This document shows positions 24,547 through 33,700 of a stretch of DNA of 64,000 nt, piece by piece. Under the pieces are notes generated by a model. The model saw only the letters and a program-made list of their open reading frames with translations. It did no database searches and was not told the DNA's origin. Source of the DNA: a virus; the IMG/VR virus record IMGVR_UViG_3300037294_000176, positions 1 through 64,000 of that record, one strand, 5' to 3'. Within the stretch, counting starts at the first letter, position 1. Every line of letters begins with the position of its first letter. A program made the position numbers and the translations under genes.

Positions 24547-25026
24547 ATGGCTTTAGCTAAAACTGTTAACTGCTATGTTACGGTATCTGAAGCTGATACT
24601 TATTTCGAGGATCGTTTAGATGTGGCCGCTTGGTTCGATGCGCCTCCCGAAGAAAGAGCTAAAGCACTAGTCACAGCTACGGCTAGACTTGATGCTCTCA
24701 ACTGGACAGGTTACGCTTCAAGCTCGGCACAACCTCTTGCTTTCCCTCGTATTGGTGAATATTTGGACCCTCGGTTAGGAAGACTTGTTAGCTTCAGTGC
24801 TAATGGGTTTCCTGATCGAGTGGTCAAAGCTACTTATGAGCTTGCATATCATTTTCTGAACAATGACGGTCTAATGGACCAGACTGGTAGTGTAACTAAC
24901 CTTGCTCTTGCCGGAATCTCCTTGACTGAAATTAGAGCAACGCCCGAGATACCTTCTGTTGTTATGCGTCTCGTTCGGCCTATGTTGGTCAACGCCGGTG
25001 CTAACAGCTGGTGGAGGGCAAACTAG
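24547..25026 (+). CDS. DnaT-like / head-tail connector protein, 159 aa
   Basis: Starts VTVSEADTYFEDRLD, then an AW..A....KA..L..AT..LD.L.W.G repeat-like helix pair and AFPR, the pattern of the putative DnaT-like family that occupies the first connector position after the capsid gene. It likely forms the ring under the portal. I take ATG 24547, in the short gap after the capsid stop. Confidence 0.72.
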   Translation: MALAKTVNCYVTVSEADTYFEDRLDVAAWFDAPPEERAKALVTATARLDALNWTGYASSSAQPLAFPRIGEYLDPRLGRLVSFSANGFPDRVVKATYELAYHFLNNDGLMDQTGSVTNLALAGISLTEIRATPEIPSVVMRLVRPMLVNAGANSWWRAN

Positions 25027-25379
25027 TGAGTTACAATTCCTTAATCGATTCTCAGCTTAAAAGAGCGTTTAACTTGCTTAAGGACTTAGCTGTAGATGCA
25101 ACCTTCCAAAAGAAGAATGTAACAGGCTTTGATTTTAACACTAGTACGGCAACTTTGGCAGTAGCCCCTGATGTAGTTACAAAAATAGTTATTACAGGTG
25201 AGCTAAAGAAAACCAAAGAGTCTAAAGTCATTACTAAGACGATTATGTGTAAGTCCAAGGATATGGGTTCACTTAATTCTTATTCGACAGTTGTCATTGA
25301 TGGTGTCGTCTGGAGATTAGGCGACCCTATCAAAGATAGCGGTTACATTCTAGTCACTACTATGATTAAGGAGGTCTGA
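25026..25379 (+). CDS. putative head-tail neck protein, 117 aa (GTG start)
   Basis: GTG 25026 overlaps the preceding TAG and follows GGAGGGC at 25013-25019. Small beta-rich protein with a helical N-terminus, in the position of a stopper/neck subunit. No direct family recognised. Confidence 0.55.
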   Translation: MSYNSLIDSQLKRAFNLLKDLAVDATFQKKNVTGFDFNTSTATLAVAPDVVTKIVITGELKKTKESKVITKTIMCKSKDMGSLNSYSTVVIDGVVWRLGDPIKDSGYILVTTMIKEV

Positions 25380-25786
25380 TGGGAAAGTATACAAAGGTCG
25401 AAAGATCAGTGTTTTCTATCTTCGGTCAGAACTCCTGGAAAAACGAGAGCATTAACACGTGGCCCGCTGATTTCGTACCTGATACGGCTGGAGCGGAATA
25501 TGTACGTGTTAACATTATTTCAAACGGTGCTGGTTTAAATAAGACGTCAGTATCTGGTATTCTCATCATAGACATATTTACAGCTGCAGGTAGTGGACCA
25601 ACGCGCCAAAACTTTATTGCAGACAAGTTAGACGGCTACTTAGAGAACAAATCTATTCCTACCCTAGCAGGTGTTACACAGTTGCAAAACAGTGCTTTAC
25701 GACCTCTTGGGCTGGATAAGGCAAACACTAACCTTAGTCGTGCTAGCTATGAAATACCTTTTCACTTTTACGGAGTGACCATTTAA
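25379..25786 (+). CDS. tail terminator-like protein (DUF4128 type), 135 aa
   Basis: The segment VRVNIISNGAGLNKTSVSGILIIDIF and the following TRQNFIADKLDGYLENK helix match DUF4128/tail terminator proteins, which cap the tail tube and join it to the head. It overlaps the previous stop and is coupled by TAATG to the tube gene, the usual order. Confidence 0.68.
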   Translation: MGKYTKVERSVFSIFGQNSWKNESINTWPADFVPDTAGAEYVRVNIISNGAGLNKTSVSGILIIDIFTAAGSGPTRQNFIADKLDGYLENKSIPTLAGVTQLQNSALRPLGLDKANTNLSRASYEIPFHFYGVTI

Positions 25787-26385
25787 TGGCACACATTAAC
25801 TCTATCGGCGCTGGCATGTTCTCGGACCTGTCGGTGGCCACGCCTCTGGCTCCCCTCTCGATTGCCGCCCTGGCTGCTCTCGATACCGCTGTTGAATTCC
25901 AGGCGCTGTTTGCTACCGAGATTCCTTCGATTGGTGGCACTGCAGCCGCTGGTGCGTTTGTTCGTATCCGCGACGTTCGTGAATTCCCTGCAATGGGTAC
26001 CCCACCTAACGTTGTAAACGTCCCCACCTATGGCTCGAAGACCTCGCGTCAGATCCAAGGTCAGGCCGACGCTCCTTCGATGGAGCTCACGCTGAACTAC
26101 GTGCCTTCCAACTGGGCAAGAGAGTCCGGTAACCTTCTGGGTAACATGGTTGGCGATGGCGTTCAACGCGTCTTCCGCTTCTCCCTGCTAAACTCGGAGC
26201 CTACCGCTTCGGGTGCAACTGCTTACGCCTCGACCGCTTCTGGTCTGGGTGTCGTTCAGAACAGCCAGTTCTACTGGATCGGCAAGCTGGAAGCCCTTCA
26301 GGTTTCGCCTCAGCTTACCGATGCTAACACGGCCACGATCACGATTACGATCCAGTCGGACTTCTATGGTGCTTACACCATCTAA
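25786..26385 (+). CDS. major tail tube protein, 199 aa
   Basis: Beta-sandwich-type protein between the terminator protein and the assembly chaperones. It has the same highly biased GC-rich codons as the capsid gene, indicating very high expression, and is followed directly by a transcription terminator. Residues 80-115 contain the loop-rich region typical of tube subunits; the C-terminus TITIQSDFYGAYTI is a strand. Hundreds of copies are expected for so long a tail. Confidence 0.78.
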   Translation: MAHINSIGAGMFSDLSVATPLAPLSIAALAALDTAVEFQALFATEIPSIGGTAAAGAFVRIRDVREFPAMGTPPNVVNVPTYGSKTSRQIQGQADAPSMELTLNYVPSNWARESGNLLGNMVGDGVQRVFRFSLLNSEPTASGATAYASTASGLGVVQNSQFYWIGKLEALQVSPQLTDANTATITITIQSDFYGAYTI

Positions 26386-26393
26386 GTAAAATG

Positions 26394-26427
26394 AGAGGGA
26401 GGTTACGTAGACTAGCCTCCCTCTTTT
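26394..26427 (+). terminator. intrinsic terminator after the tail tube gene
   Basis: AGAGGGAGG (26394-26402) pairs with CCTCCCTCT (26416-26424) around a 13-base loop, followed by TTTTC. It separates the highly expressed capsid-tube unit from the chaperone and tape measure genes and probably sets their stoichiometry. Confidence 0.85.
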
Positions 26428-26447
26428 CATTAATTAAGGTATATTAC

Positions 26448-26681
26448 ATGGAAGATATCCAAAAGCCGTTTAGTGTCGGCTACGTTCTTCGAACCACTGT
26501 CAAGCACATGCGTCGCAGTGTTGAGATTAGTATTCGAAAGACCGTTGAACGCATTGCTGAGTTTGATGGCGATAGCGATAAGTCCGCTGAGGTGTTAAAG
26601 ACACTTTCAGCTTTACATCAAATGCGGGCTCAACTGGACGCGTTCCAGGAAGCCCACTCAGAACATTTTCTCGGAGAGTAA
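26448..26681 (+). CDS. hypothetical protein, 77 aa, tail cluster
   Basis: I start at ATG 26448, after the terminator; an upstream ATG in the stem is excluded. Charged helical protein with possible coiled coil. It precedes the chaperone pair and may assist tail assembly; no family recognised. Confidence 0.55.
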   Translation: MEDIQKPFSVGYVLRTTVKHMRRSVEISIRKTVERIAEFDGDSDKSAEVLKTLSALHQMRAQLDAFQEAHSEHFLGE

Positions 26682-26684
26682 TAC

Positions 26685-27032
26685 ATGACTGATATTCAAA
26701 TTGCAGCGGCCAAGACCGGTATCATGGGTCTCGTGAACAAGCGCATGACGAAAAAGATTAAATTCTTAGGAACTGATATCGAAATCGCTAAGCTGACTGT
26801 TCAAGAAGTCATGGAAATTCAAGCTGGCGCTACTGCAGCTGAAACTGCAGAGGATAAGACTGACTCTGGCCTTGACACACTTCGTAGCGTCATCCGCATC
26901 TCGGTCACGGACGCTAAGAATCTGTCTGACGAAGACTTCATGGGTTGGCCTATGGACGATCTGTCAGAACTCGTCAATCAGATCATGAAATACTCGGGTA
27001 TTGGTGCCTCAGCTGAGGGAAAGGCTCCTTAA
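26685..27032 (+). CDS. tail assembly chaperone (lambda gpG-like), 115 aa
   Basis: Small protein between the tube and tape measure genes. Its last codons contain the slippery heptamer G GGA AAG at 27017-27023, ten bases before the stop region, so most ribosomes end here and a minority shift -1 into the downstream frame. The short and extended forms would coat the tape measure during tube polymerisation, as lambda gpG and gpGT do. Confidence 0.82.
   Translation: MTDIQIAAAKTGIMGLVNKRMTKKIKFLGTDIEIAKLTVQEVMEIQAGATAAETAEDKTDSGLDTLRSVIRISVTDAKNLSDEDFMGWPMDDLSELVNQIMKYSGIGASAEGKAP
27017..27023 (+). promoter_or_regulatory. -1 programmed frameshift site GGGAAAG
   Basis: The heptamer reads G GGA AAG in the gpG-like frame and is the same slippery sequence used by lambda G-T. 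The -1 frame has a stop at 27014-27016 just upstream and is then open to 27355, so a productive shift must happen between there and the zero-frame stop at 27030-27032. The site lies exactly in that window. Confidence 0.9.
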
Positions 27033-27355
27033 CTGACGAGCAGCTCTCACTTCATGAAGTGGCGTACGCGCTAGGTAAGACCGTAAGAGAGATTAAAGAA
27101 CTTGATTACGATGAACTCCTAGATTGGTACGAGTACTTTAGAATGAGACCACAGGGTTGGAGAGACGACGATCGAGCTGCTAAACTAATTCAGGCGCAAG
27201 GTGTAAAAGCCAAGCCCTGGGAGCTGTTCCCCTCCTTGAAGGGAATCTACAATAGCTCACCAAGCGATAAGGATAGTGCAATCAAGAGTCTACAGGGCTC
27301 ACTGATGCTCCACAAAATGCTTGGTGCGAAAGGTGGTGATAAGTTAGACTTATGA
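27023..27355 (+). CDS. tail assembly chaperone extension (gpT-like part of gpGT, DUF4035-like)
   Basis: Read only as a -1 fusion to the gpG-like protein, giving about 223 residues. The first residues after the shift (GSLTDEQLSLHEVAYALGK) continue naturally into a DUF4035-like block (ALGKTVREIKELDYDELLDWYEYF). There is no convincing independent start; a GTG at 27059 lies inside the domain. The product would recruit tube subunits to the chaperone-coated tape measure. Confidence 0.85.
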   Translation, partial: GSLTDEQLSLHEVAYALGKTVREIKELDYDELLDWYEYFRMRPQGWRDDDRAAKLIQAQGVKAKPWELFPSLKGIYNSSPSDKDSAIKSLQGSLMLHKMLGAKGGDKLDL

Positions 27356-27648
27356 TACGGATTAAAGTAAACATAAACCTGACTGATGTCGTCAATAAAG
27401 AAATAGCGGCTATCAAGGCTAAGAAAATAGCCGAGATGGTAGCTGGCCTTAAAGAAGCTACACCAATCGACACAGGGGAAGCCCGTGACGGCTGGAGAGC
27501 TGAAAAGAATGCTATCGTAAACGATGTGGATCACATTGATGATTTGAACAGAGGTACGTCTAAACAGGCCCCTGCTCTATTCATCGAACAATCGTTGTTA
27601 ACACATACGGGTGTACGCCCTAGTGGAACAATTGTGAAGGCATCATGA
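27352..27648 (+). CDS. HK97 gp10-like tail completion protein, 98 aa
   Basis: Shows the gp10-like pattern: a long basic helix, LKEATPIDTGEARDGWR, then a V.N....LN.GTS.QAPA.FIEQ ending. Such proteins join or complete the tail at the neck. It is coupled by ATGA to the chaperone extension, an uncommon place, since the family normally sits before the tube gene. Confidence 0.7.
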   Translation: MIRIKVNINLTDVVNKEIAAIKAKKIAEMVAGLKEATPIDTGEARDGWRAEKNAIVNDVDHIDDLNRGTSKQAPALFIEQSLLTHTGVRPSGTIVKAS

Positions 27649-27651
27649 CCT

Positions 27652-27683
27652 AACCCGCTAGACGTACAATCTAGCGGGTTTTA
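27652..27683 (+). terminator. intrinsic terminator before the tape measure gene
   Basis: AACCCGCTAGA (27652-27662) pairs perfectly with TCTAGCGGGTT (27670-27680) around a 7-base loop, followed by TTTAAA. It lies in the 54-base gap before the tape measure gene, so read-through or a later promoter must supply that transcript. Confidence 0.85.
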
Positions 27684-27702
27684 AATCAAACAAGGAGACA
27701 GT

Positions 27703-30700
27703 ATGTCAGGAGTCATTATTGACGTTGACACAAAGGCGGATGGTGCTAAACGCGACCTAGTCAGCCTTAATAGAAGTCTTGCCTCCATGGTCACAAACGC
27801 CAACAAAACAAAAGGTGCTGTTGGCGGCGTTTCAGGTAACAACTTCAAAGATCTGACTAAAAACGTTCGAGAGTCTAACATAGCGCTCAACTCGTTTGGC
27901 AATAACAAGGCTTTAACTAACGTTGCAGCTAACACTCGCAGCTTGTCTAACGATATGCGTGGACTAAAGCTTGCAGCTGTGGGTGCCGGTATTGCTTTTG
28001 CTTCTGCTTTTGCTGGTGCTAAGCTAAATAAGGTAGCTGACGATCTTACAAACATTCAAAACAGGCTTAAGCTTGTAACTGAAAGCTCTGATGAGCTCCT
28101 GCTCCGTCAACGACAGTTGTTTGATATTTCTATCAAAACAAGAACCTCTTTCGCAGGGGCCGCTAGCGTTTACGTAGACCTGAGCAAGTCTATGAAACTG
28201 GCAGGGGGTTCGGCGGAGGAGACCCTCAAAGCAGTGACCACGCTGCAGCAGGCAGGGGCGCTGTCAGGCAGCAGTGTCGAGGGGCTGAATGCCGCCATGA
28301 TCCAGCTCGGACAGGGCCTCAGTAGTGGCACTTTAAGAGGCGAAGAGCTTAGCTCTGTCTTGGAACAAATGAAGTACTTTGGGGATGGACTTGCCAAATC
28401 CTTGAAGGTTACAAAGGGTGAATTGCGTGAGCTGGCAGCTGAAGGTAAGCTTACTCCAGAGGTTGTACTTAAAGCTCTCAGGGAGATGTCAGAGGGGACA
28501 GCAAAAGATTTTGCTAAAAGCAATGCTACAGTAGCTGCTTCGACGGCGACACTCAGACAGGCAATTGCTTATACCGTCGCTGATGTTAATCAGTATCTCG
28601 GGTTATCAAACAGTATTGCTAGAGGTATTTTAAAGAACGCTAACGGAATGGTCGGGGCTAGTGATAACATTATCACCAGCTTAGAGCTCATCAGACGTAC
28701 TACGAAGAACTACCTTAGAGAAGTTTCAACTGAGAATCCTTTCAAGTCTACTCTTGTTGCAGCTCTTACCCTAAAGATCAACCCTTTAGACAGTTTTGCA
28801 AAGGCTCAAGCAACGTCTAAGGTACAAGAGTTTGTCAGGCAAGTCCAAAAGTTGCTTGGCAAGGACGACACTGAAATTGAGGTCAAAGCTAAACCAACTG
28901 GCCTCGACAAGATGTTCAGTCGCTTCCGCATGTTCACTTCTAAAGGTGATGAAGCTGCTAAGGCTATTAGCGCCTCTGACAAGATGGGAGAGCGGGTTGA
29001 AAACGCTGCAAGACTGAGTGCAGCTATTTTTGATACAATTAAGACCACGGCTAACGAGTTTAGCAGACTCCTTCCTATCATTCAGAAACCACTCAACACT
29101 TTTTACAATCAGCTTTTTGAGTACGTCGTTATCCAAGACAACCTTGGTGATACGATGGTCATTAAGCTTCTACGACCCTTCCAGAGGGCCGCTGAAGGTG
29201 TTCAGGAAACGCTGACGTTGTTTGCTTCTGGCGATACTCGCATGGAGCGTGCTTACGTCAAGCTTTTTAGCTCTGATAGTCTAGTCACATTTACAGACAA
29301 CCTCTTTAAGCTTAACCGAGTCAGAGAAAGTACACGGTTTGATAACAAGAGCTTCCTTGGCCAGAACTTTATCTTCAACTTCCGAAAAAGCTCGCAAGAA
29401 GTAGAAAACTTCTTAGTTCAACTTGGTCTTATGAAGAACGAGCTGGACATTGAGTTTCCTGTTGCTAGGATTGCTAAAGAATTCCAGACTTTTGGCAGAG
29501 TTGTTGTACGCGTGTACGATGATCTTATTGCACCCGATCTTGAGCCAGCTATCCGTAGCATCAAACGCCAACTGAAAAACCTCAAGAAAGCTGTTGTAAG
29601 CGCTATTAAGAACACCTTTACACAGGTTGAAGGCCAGAAGATTGGTAACGCAATTGCCGGTGGTATCACTAAGGCTATTACTAGCGTGTTTGACTTCTGG
29701 GAGGCTAGCGAAAGCTTCAGTCTTGTCAAGATGTTCAACACGGATGCCCTGGTTGAATCCTTTATTAACGCGTTTAAAGCAATTGGCAAGTTTGTAAGTG
29801 GTTTCTTTTCAGGCTTGTTCTCAGGTCTCAAAGGTACCCTTTCTGATGACTTCATTGGGCAGATGTTTGGCAGTATCGAGAAGGTGGCAAAGAGTAAACT
29901 TCGAGCAGTAGAAAAACGGATTGATGACTTTGGCAAAAATGTTAAAGGAACCTTCTTTGATATCTACGACGCGGTTGTTGGTAACTCTTACTGGCCTGAT
30001 ACGATTGACGGAGTTGTCGATTACACTAGTCGGCTGTTTAATGCTAAAGGCCCTATCAAAGATTTTAAGAACTTTGTGTTGTCAACCTTCGACGGCCTTA
30101 CACAAACAGTGGACAAGCGCCTAGCCCTTGCTAAGCGTAGAAACTTTCAGGCAATCTACACGCTTCAAAAGATTAAAAAGGACCCTGGTAATACTGTTGA
30201 CATTGTCAAGAAATACGCCAAAGGCTCTCTTGTAAAGTCGGTCATTGAGTACGAGCTAAATTTCAACAAGAGCTCGTTTGACAAAGCCGCTGGATATGCC
30301 GCTAAAACGTCCCTTAAGATTCTCAACTACGTTGAAAAGGGTCTGCCTAAGTCTACGCGTGTGGTTGAGCGTTTTGCCAAGAGGACTAAGGAAGCGTTCT
30401 TTGATATCTACGACGCGGTTGTTGGAAACTCTTACTGGCCTGATACGATTGACGGAGTTGTTGGGTATACTAGCAACATCTTCAAGACTAACAGCACGCT
30501 TGAAGAATTTAAGCGTAGAACCTTAAATACTTTTAAGACAATTTTTAAAGACTTAAACGCTAGCTTCGGTGGTGGTGGACTTTTTGATGGATTTGCAAAG
30601 CAGCTCCAGTCAGTTGATTGGGGTCAAGCCTTCAAAACGCTAACTGGGTCTCTTGGGGCTTCTCTTTTAGCCACGCTATTCCTAGTGTTTGGCAACGTTC

Positions 30701-33700
30701 AGATGAAGTTAACTGCTGCCAGTTACTTCTTCTCTTTATTGAACGTCTCGTTGAATGGCGCTCTTACTGCTCTTGCTCCGGTCCTTGGAACGTCCGCAGG
30801 TGTGCTTGGGGCGCAGTTCGTTGAGCAATTTGTCAAAGGTCTACTTAAGACTTTTGATGCACTGGCTTCGTCTTTACCTTTACTGCTAGAGTCTTTCTTA
30901 AAGGAGCTTGTACCGTTCGGCCTGTTTGACTCGTTGTTTGGCACAATCTTCAAAAGTATTCCAATACTGTCAAACAATCTTGTTTACGGCATTCTTGCTG
31001 TTGCCGCTGCTTACGCCTTTTTGTTCAAGAAAACAGGTGCAGGTACTATCATGGACCTGGTGTTTGGATCTCGTGCTAGAGGCAAGGAAGGCACCAAAAC
31101 TTACAAAGCCGCAACTGATGGTATTTTACCCTACGTCAAAGCTATGGCAGTAGGTTGGATACCTGGTTACGTTACTGCAGTAGGTCCCGCGCTGGCGAAA
31201 GCTAGTGGTGGTGCTGCTTTTACAAGTTACTTTGGTCAACTTTTCGGTAATCCAAAACTGGCGCTCCTTGGGGCTGCTGCACTTTCAACCTCAATGCTTA
31301 AAAGCGTTAGCATCTTCGAAGCGGCATTCGTAGGTGTTCCTCTCTTAGCTTCAGCGATTCTTGGTAAGGCTGGCGGCTTAAGGTTTTTAACAGAGTCTAC
31401 AGGTCTCATTAGTAGTATTGGCTTAAATATAGCAAAAGCTATGCAGAGCTCAATACTCAAGAACGCACCTGAAGGTGGCATGCTCGCTAGCTTCGTCAGT
31501 GGTGCTATGTTCAAGGGCGAAGAGGTTCAGACAAAAGTCCCAGGGCCAGTTGCAGATGCATTTGGTACGCTGTTCAGCAATCTTGCACAGTTACCAATTA
31601 ACCTTGCTAAGAATAAAAATCTGTATGGGTCTGGTAAGCTCGGCTTCATGGCAGCGTTGTTGACGCAGCAAATTGAAGGGACTAAGCCTGACGACTTTAT
31701 AGGTCCAATGAATAAGAAGACTGTGAGTCTTAGAAAGTCGCTGCAAGACGCTGTAGGTAAAATCCTTGACTTTGACATAGGTGGCAGGGGTTCGTTAAGA
31801 GGTCGCTTTGCAGCTGTCAGTACCGCACTTGCACTTGAAATGGGCAACGTTAGAGCGCTGTTCAGCAGAAACGTGGGCGTTGGAAACAAGTTTGCTACAG
31901 GACTAAACACGGCGCTTACAAGTCTTGCAGTTGTTGGTGGTAAGGCCCTAGGAGCGTTTGCAAGAGTTGTCGTTAGTGTAATGGGTCTGCTGAAGAACCA
32001 GTTTGTGCTTATTGCGTTGTTCAGTCTGTTGTTCACTGGGGTGGCTGTTGCTGCAGAGACCTCAGGCAGTGCTGTAAACGGTATTGGCGCGGCATTTGGA
32101 GGTATTGGTCTTACAATAACGTCAGCTGCTCTTGCGTTAGTAGCCTTCGGTGTAGCATTCAAGTCTATCAGTAAATTCAAGACAGGACGGGACTCGTTTA
32201 TAGGTGAGGCAACACGTGAGAAGCTTCAAGCGTTCGAAGAGGACCTTCTTGGAAAAGCCGCCGACAAGGTAGCAAGTTTCAAGGGACCTAAAAAGAAAAA
32301 GAAAGCATTAGATGCGTCGTTATCGTCAGATGTAGTTCGACAGGTTGCAGCCCAAACAGAGTTGCTTCGAGCTGAGGGTGTACCAGGAGCTAACAAGGCA
32401 GGTATTGAAGCTGCTGGCGCGTATCTTAAGGGTCTTGCCAGCAAGGGAAAAGAGGGCTTTATAGCTTCGTTCAAGAGAGGTACCGAAGTCGTAAAAGGCA
32501 ACGGAGAAGAAAAGAGCAGTCCCTTTGCCGCTACTCAGGCTGCTGCCGTTGGCCTTTCATCTGCATTTGAAGCGTTCAGCGGTGATAAGACCAAGGCCAA
32601 GCTGGGCGGCGTCTTCAAGCAGTTCAGCGTAACAGGTGTACTAGCTTTCAAAGACGCAGGAGCAGCTTTAACTAGCTTTAAGACTGTTGGTAAAGCTACA
32701 GACGGTGTGCTTGTTGCTGTTCTACGCCTTTTGAGTGGTGTCATAGCCGCTGCCGTAACAGGCTTCAGAGCGCTGGCTGTGACGATTTGGACTGCAATTG
32801 CCCCATTTGCTGCTATCATTGGTATTGTGACAGCGGTCGTTGCTGGTGTCGGTCTTCTTGGTGTGATGATCTTTGGTAAAGGCAACACCTTTTTCGACAA
32901 GTTAGCGTTTGCGTATGACAAGATCAGGCAAATTCTTGGCTTGAGTGCGGTCACAGGCACCGGTCGCAGAGAACTCTTAAGCAATACGTTAAAAGACGTC
33001 AAAGTCGGTGATCAAACATTCGACTTCAGTGGCTCTATTGAAAACACTGATTTTGAGTCGATGGGCAAAGACACCTTTGGTATTGTTTCTGAACAGGCCA
33101 AAGAAACTGCTGAGGCCCTCAAAGAGCTCAACAAGCAATTTATCAAACGTGGCTTCTTGACTGACGCTGAAAAGGCTGAGGCAGAGGCGCTTGCAACTAC
33201 GCAACGCGAATTGCTAGCCAGACAGAAACAAAAGCCTGAAAGAAGTATCAGAGAACGGGCCGATGACGCTCAGAAAGAGCTAAACACTGTAGACAACTCT
33301 CTGGGTCAACGTATTCAGAATATGCTGGGCGGGCCAGGAAGTGATGTCAACAGAGCTCTTGCATTAGGCTCAAGTGGTTTAGACTTGTTCTTTAGAGGTA
33401 TCGGAGACAGTTTAAAACCTGTTGATACGGCGCTGAAGTCGTTTGGGTCTGCACTACATAAAGGCTCAGACGTGTTTAAAACTTTCTTCAGGAACACGTA
33501 TCGTGCGGCTTCTATCGTTCTTAGAAAAGCTGATCAGGGCGTAAATAGTGCGCTTGGAGGTAGAGGCAGAAGTCAACGTCAGGTCACTGCAGCGCAAGCA
33601 GTTAAAGACTCTGCGGACAGAGTTGCTCCTTTCGAAGCTTTTCTAGAGCCGGAAGAGCTTGAGGCCTACAACAAAGCGGTAGCTGAGTTCAGAGATGCAC

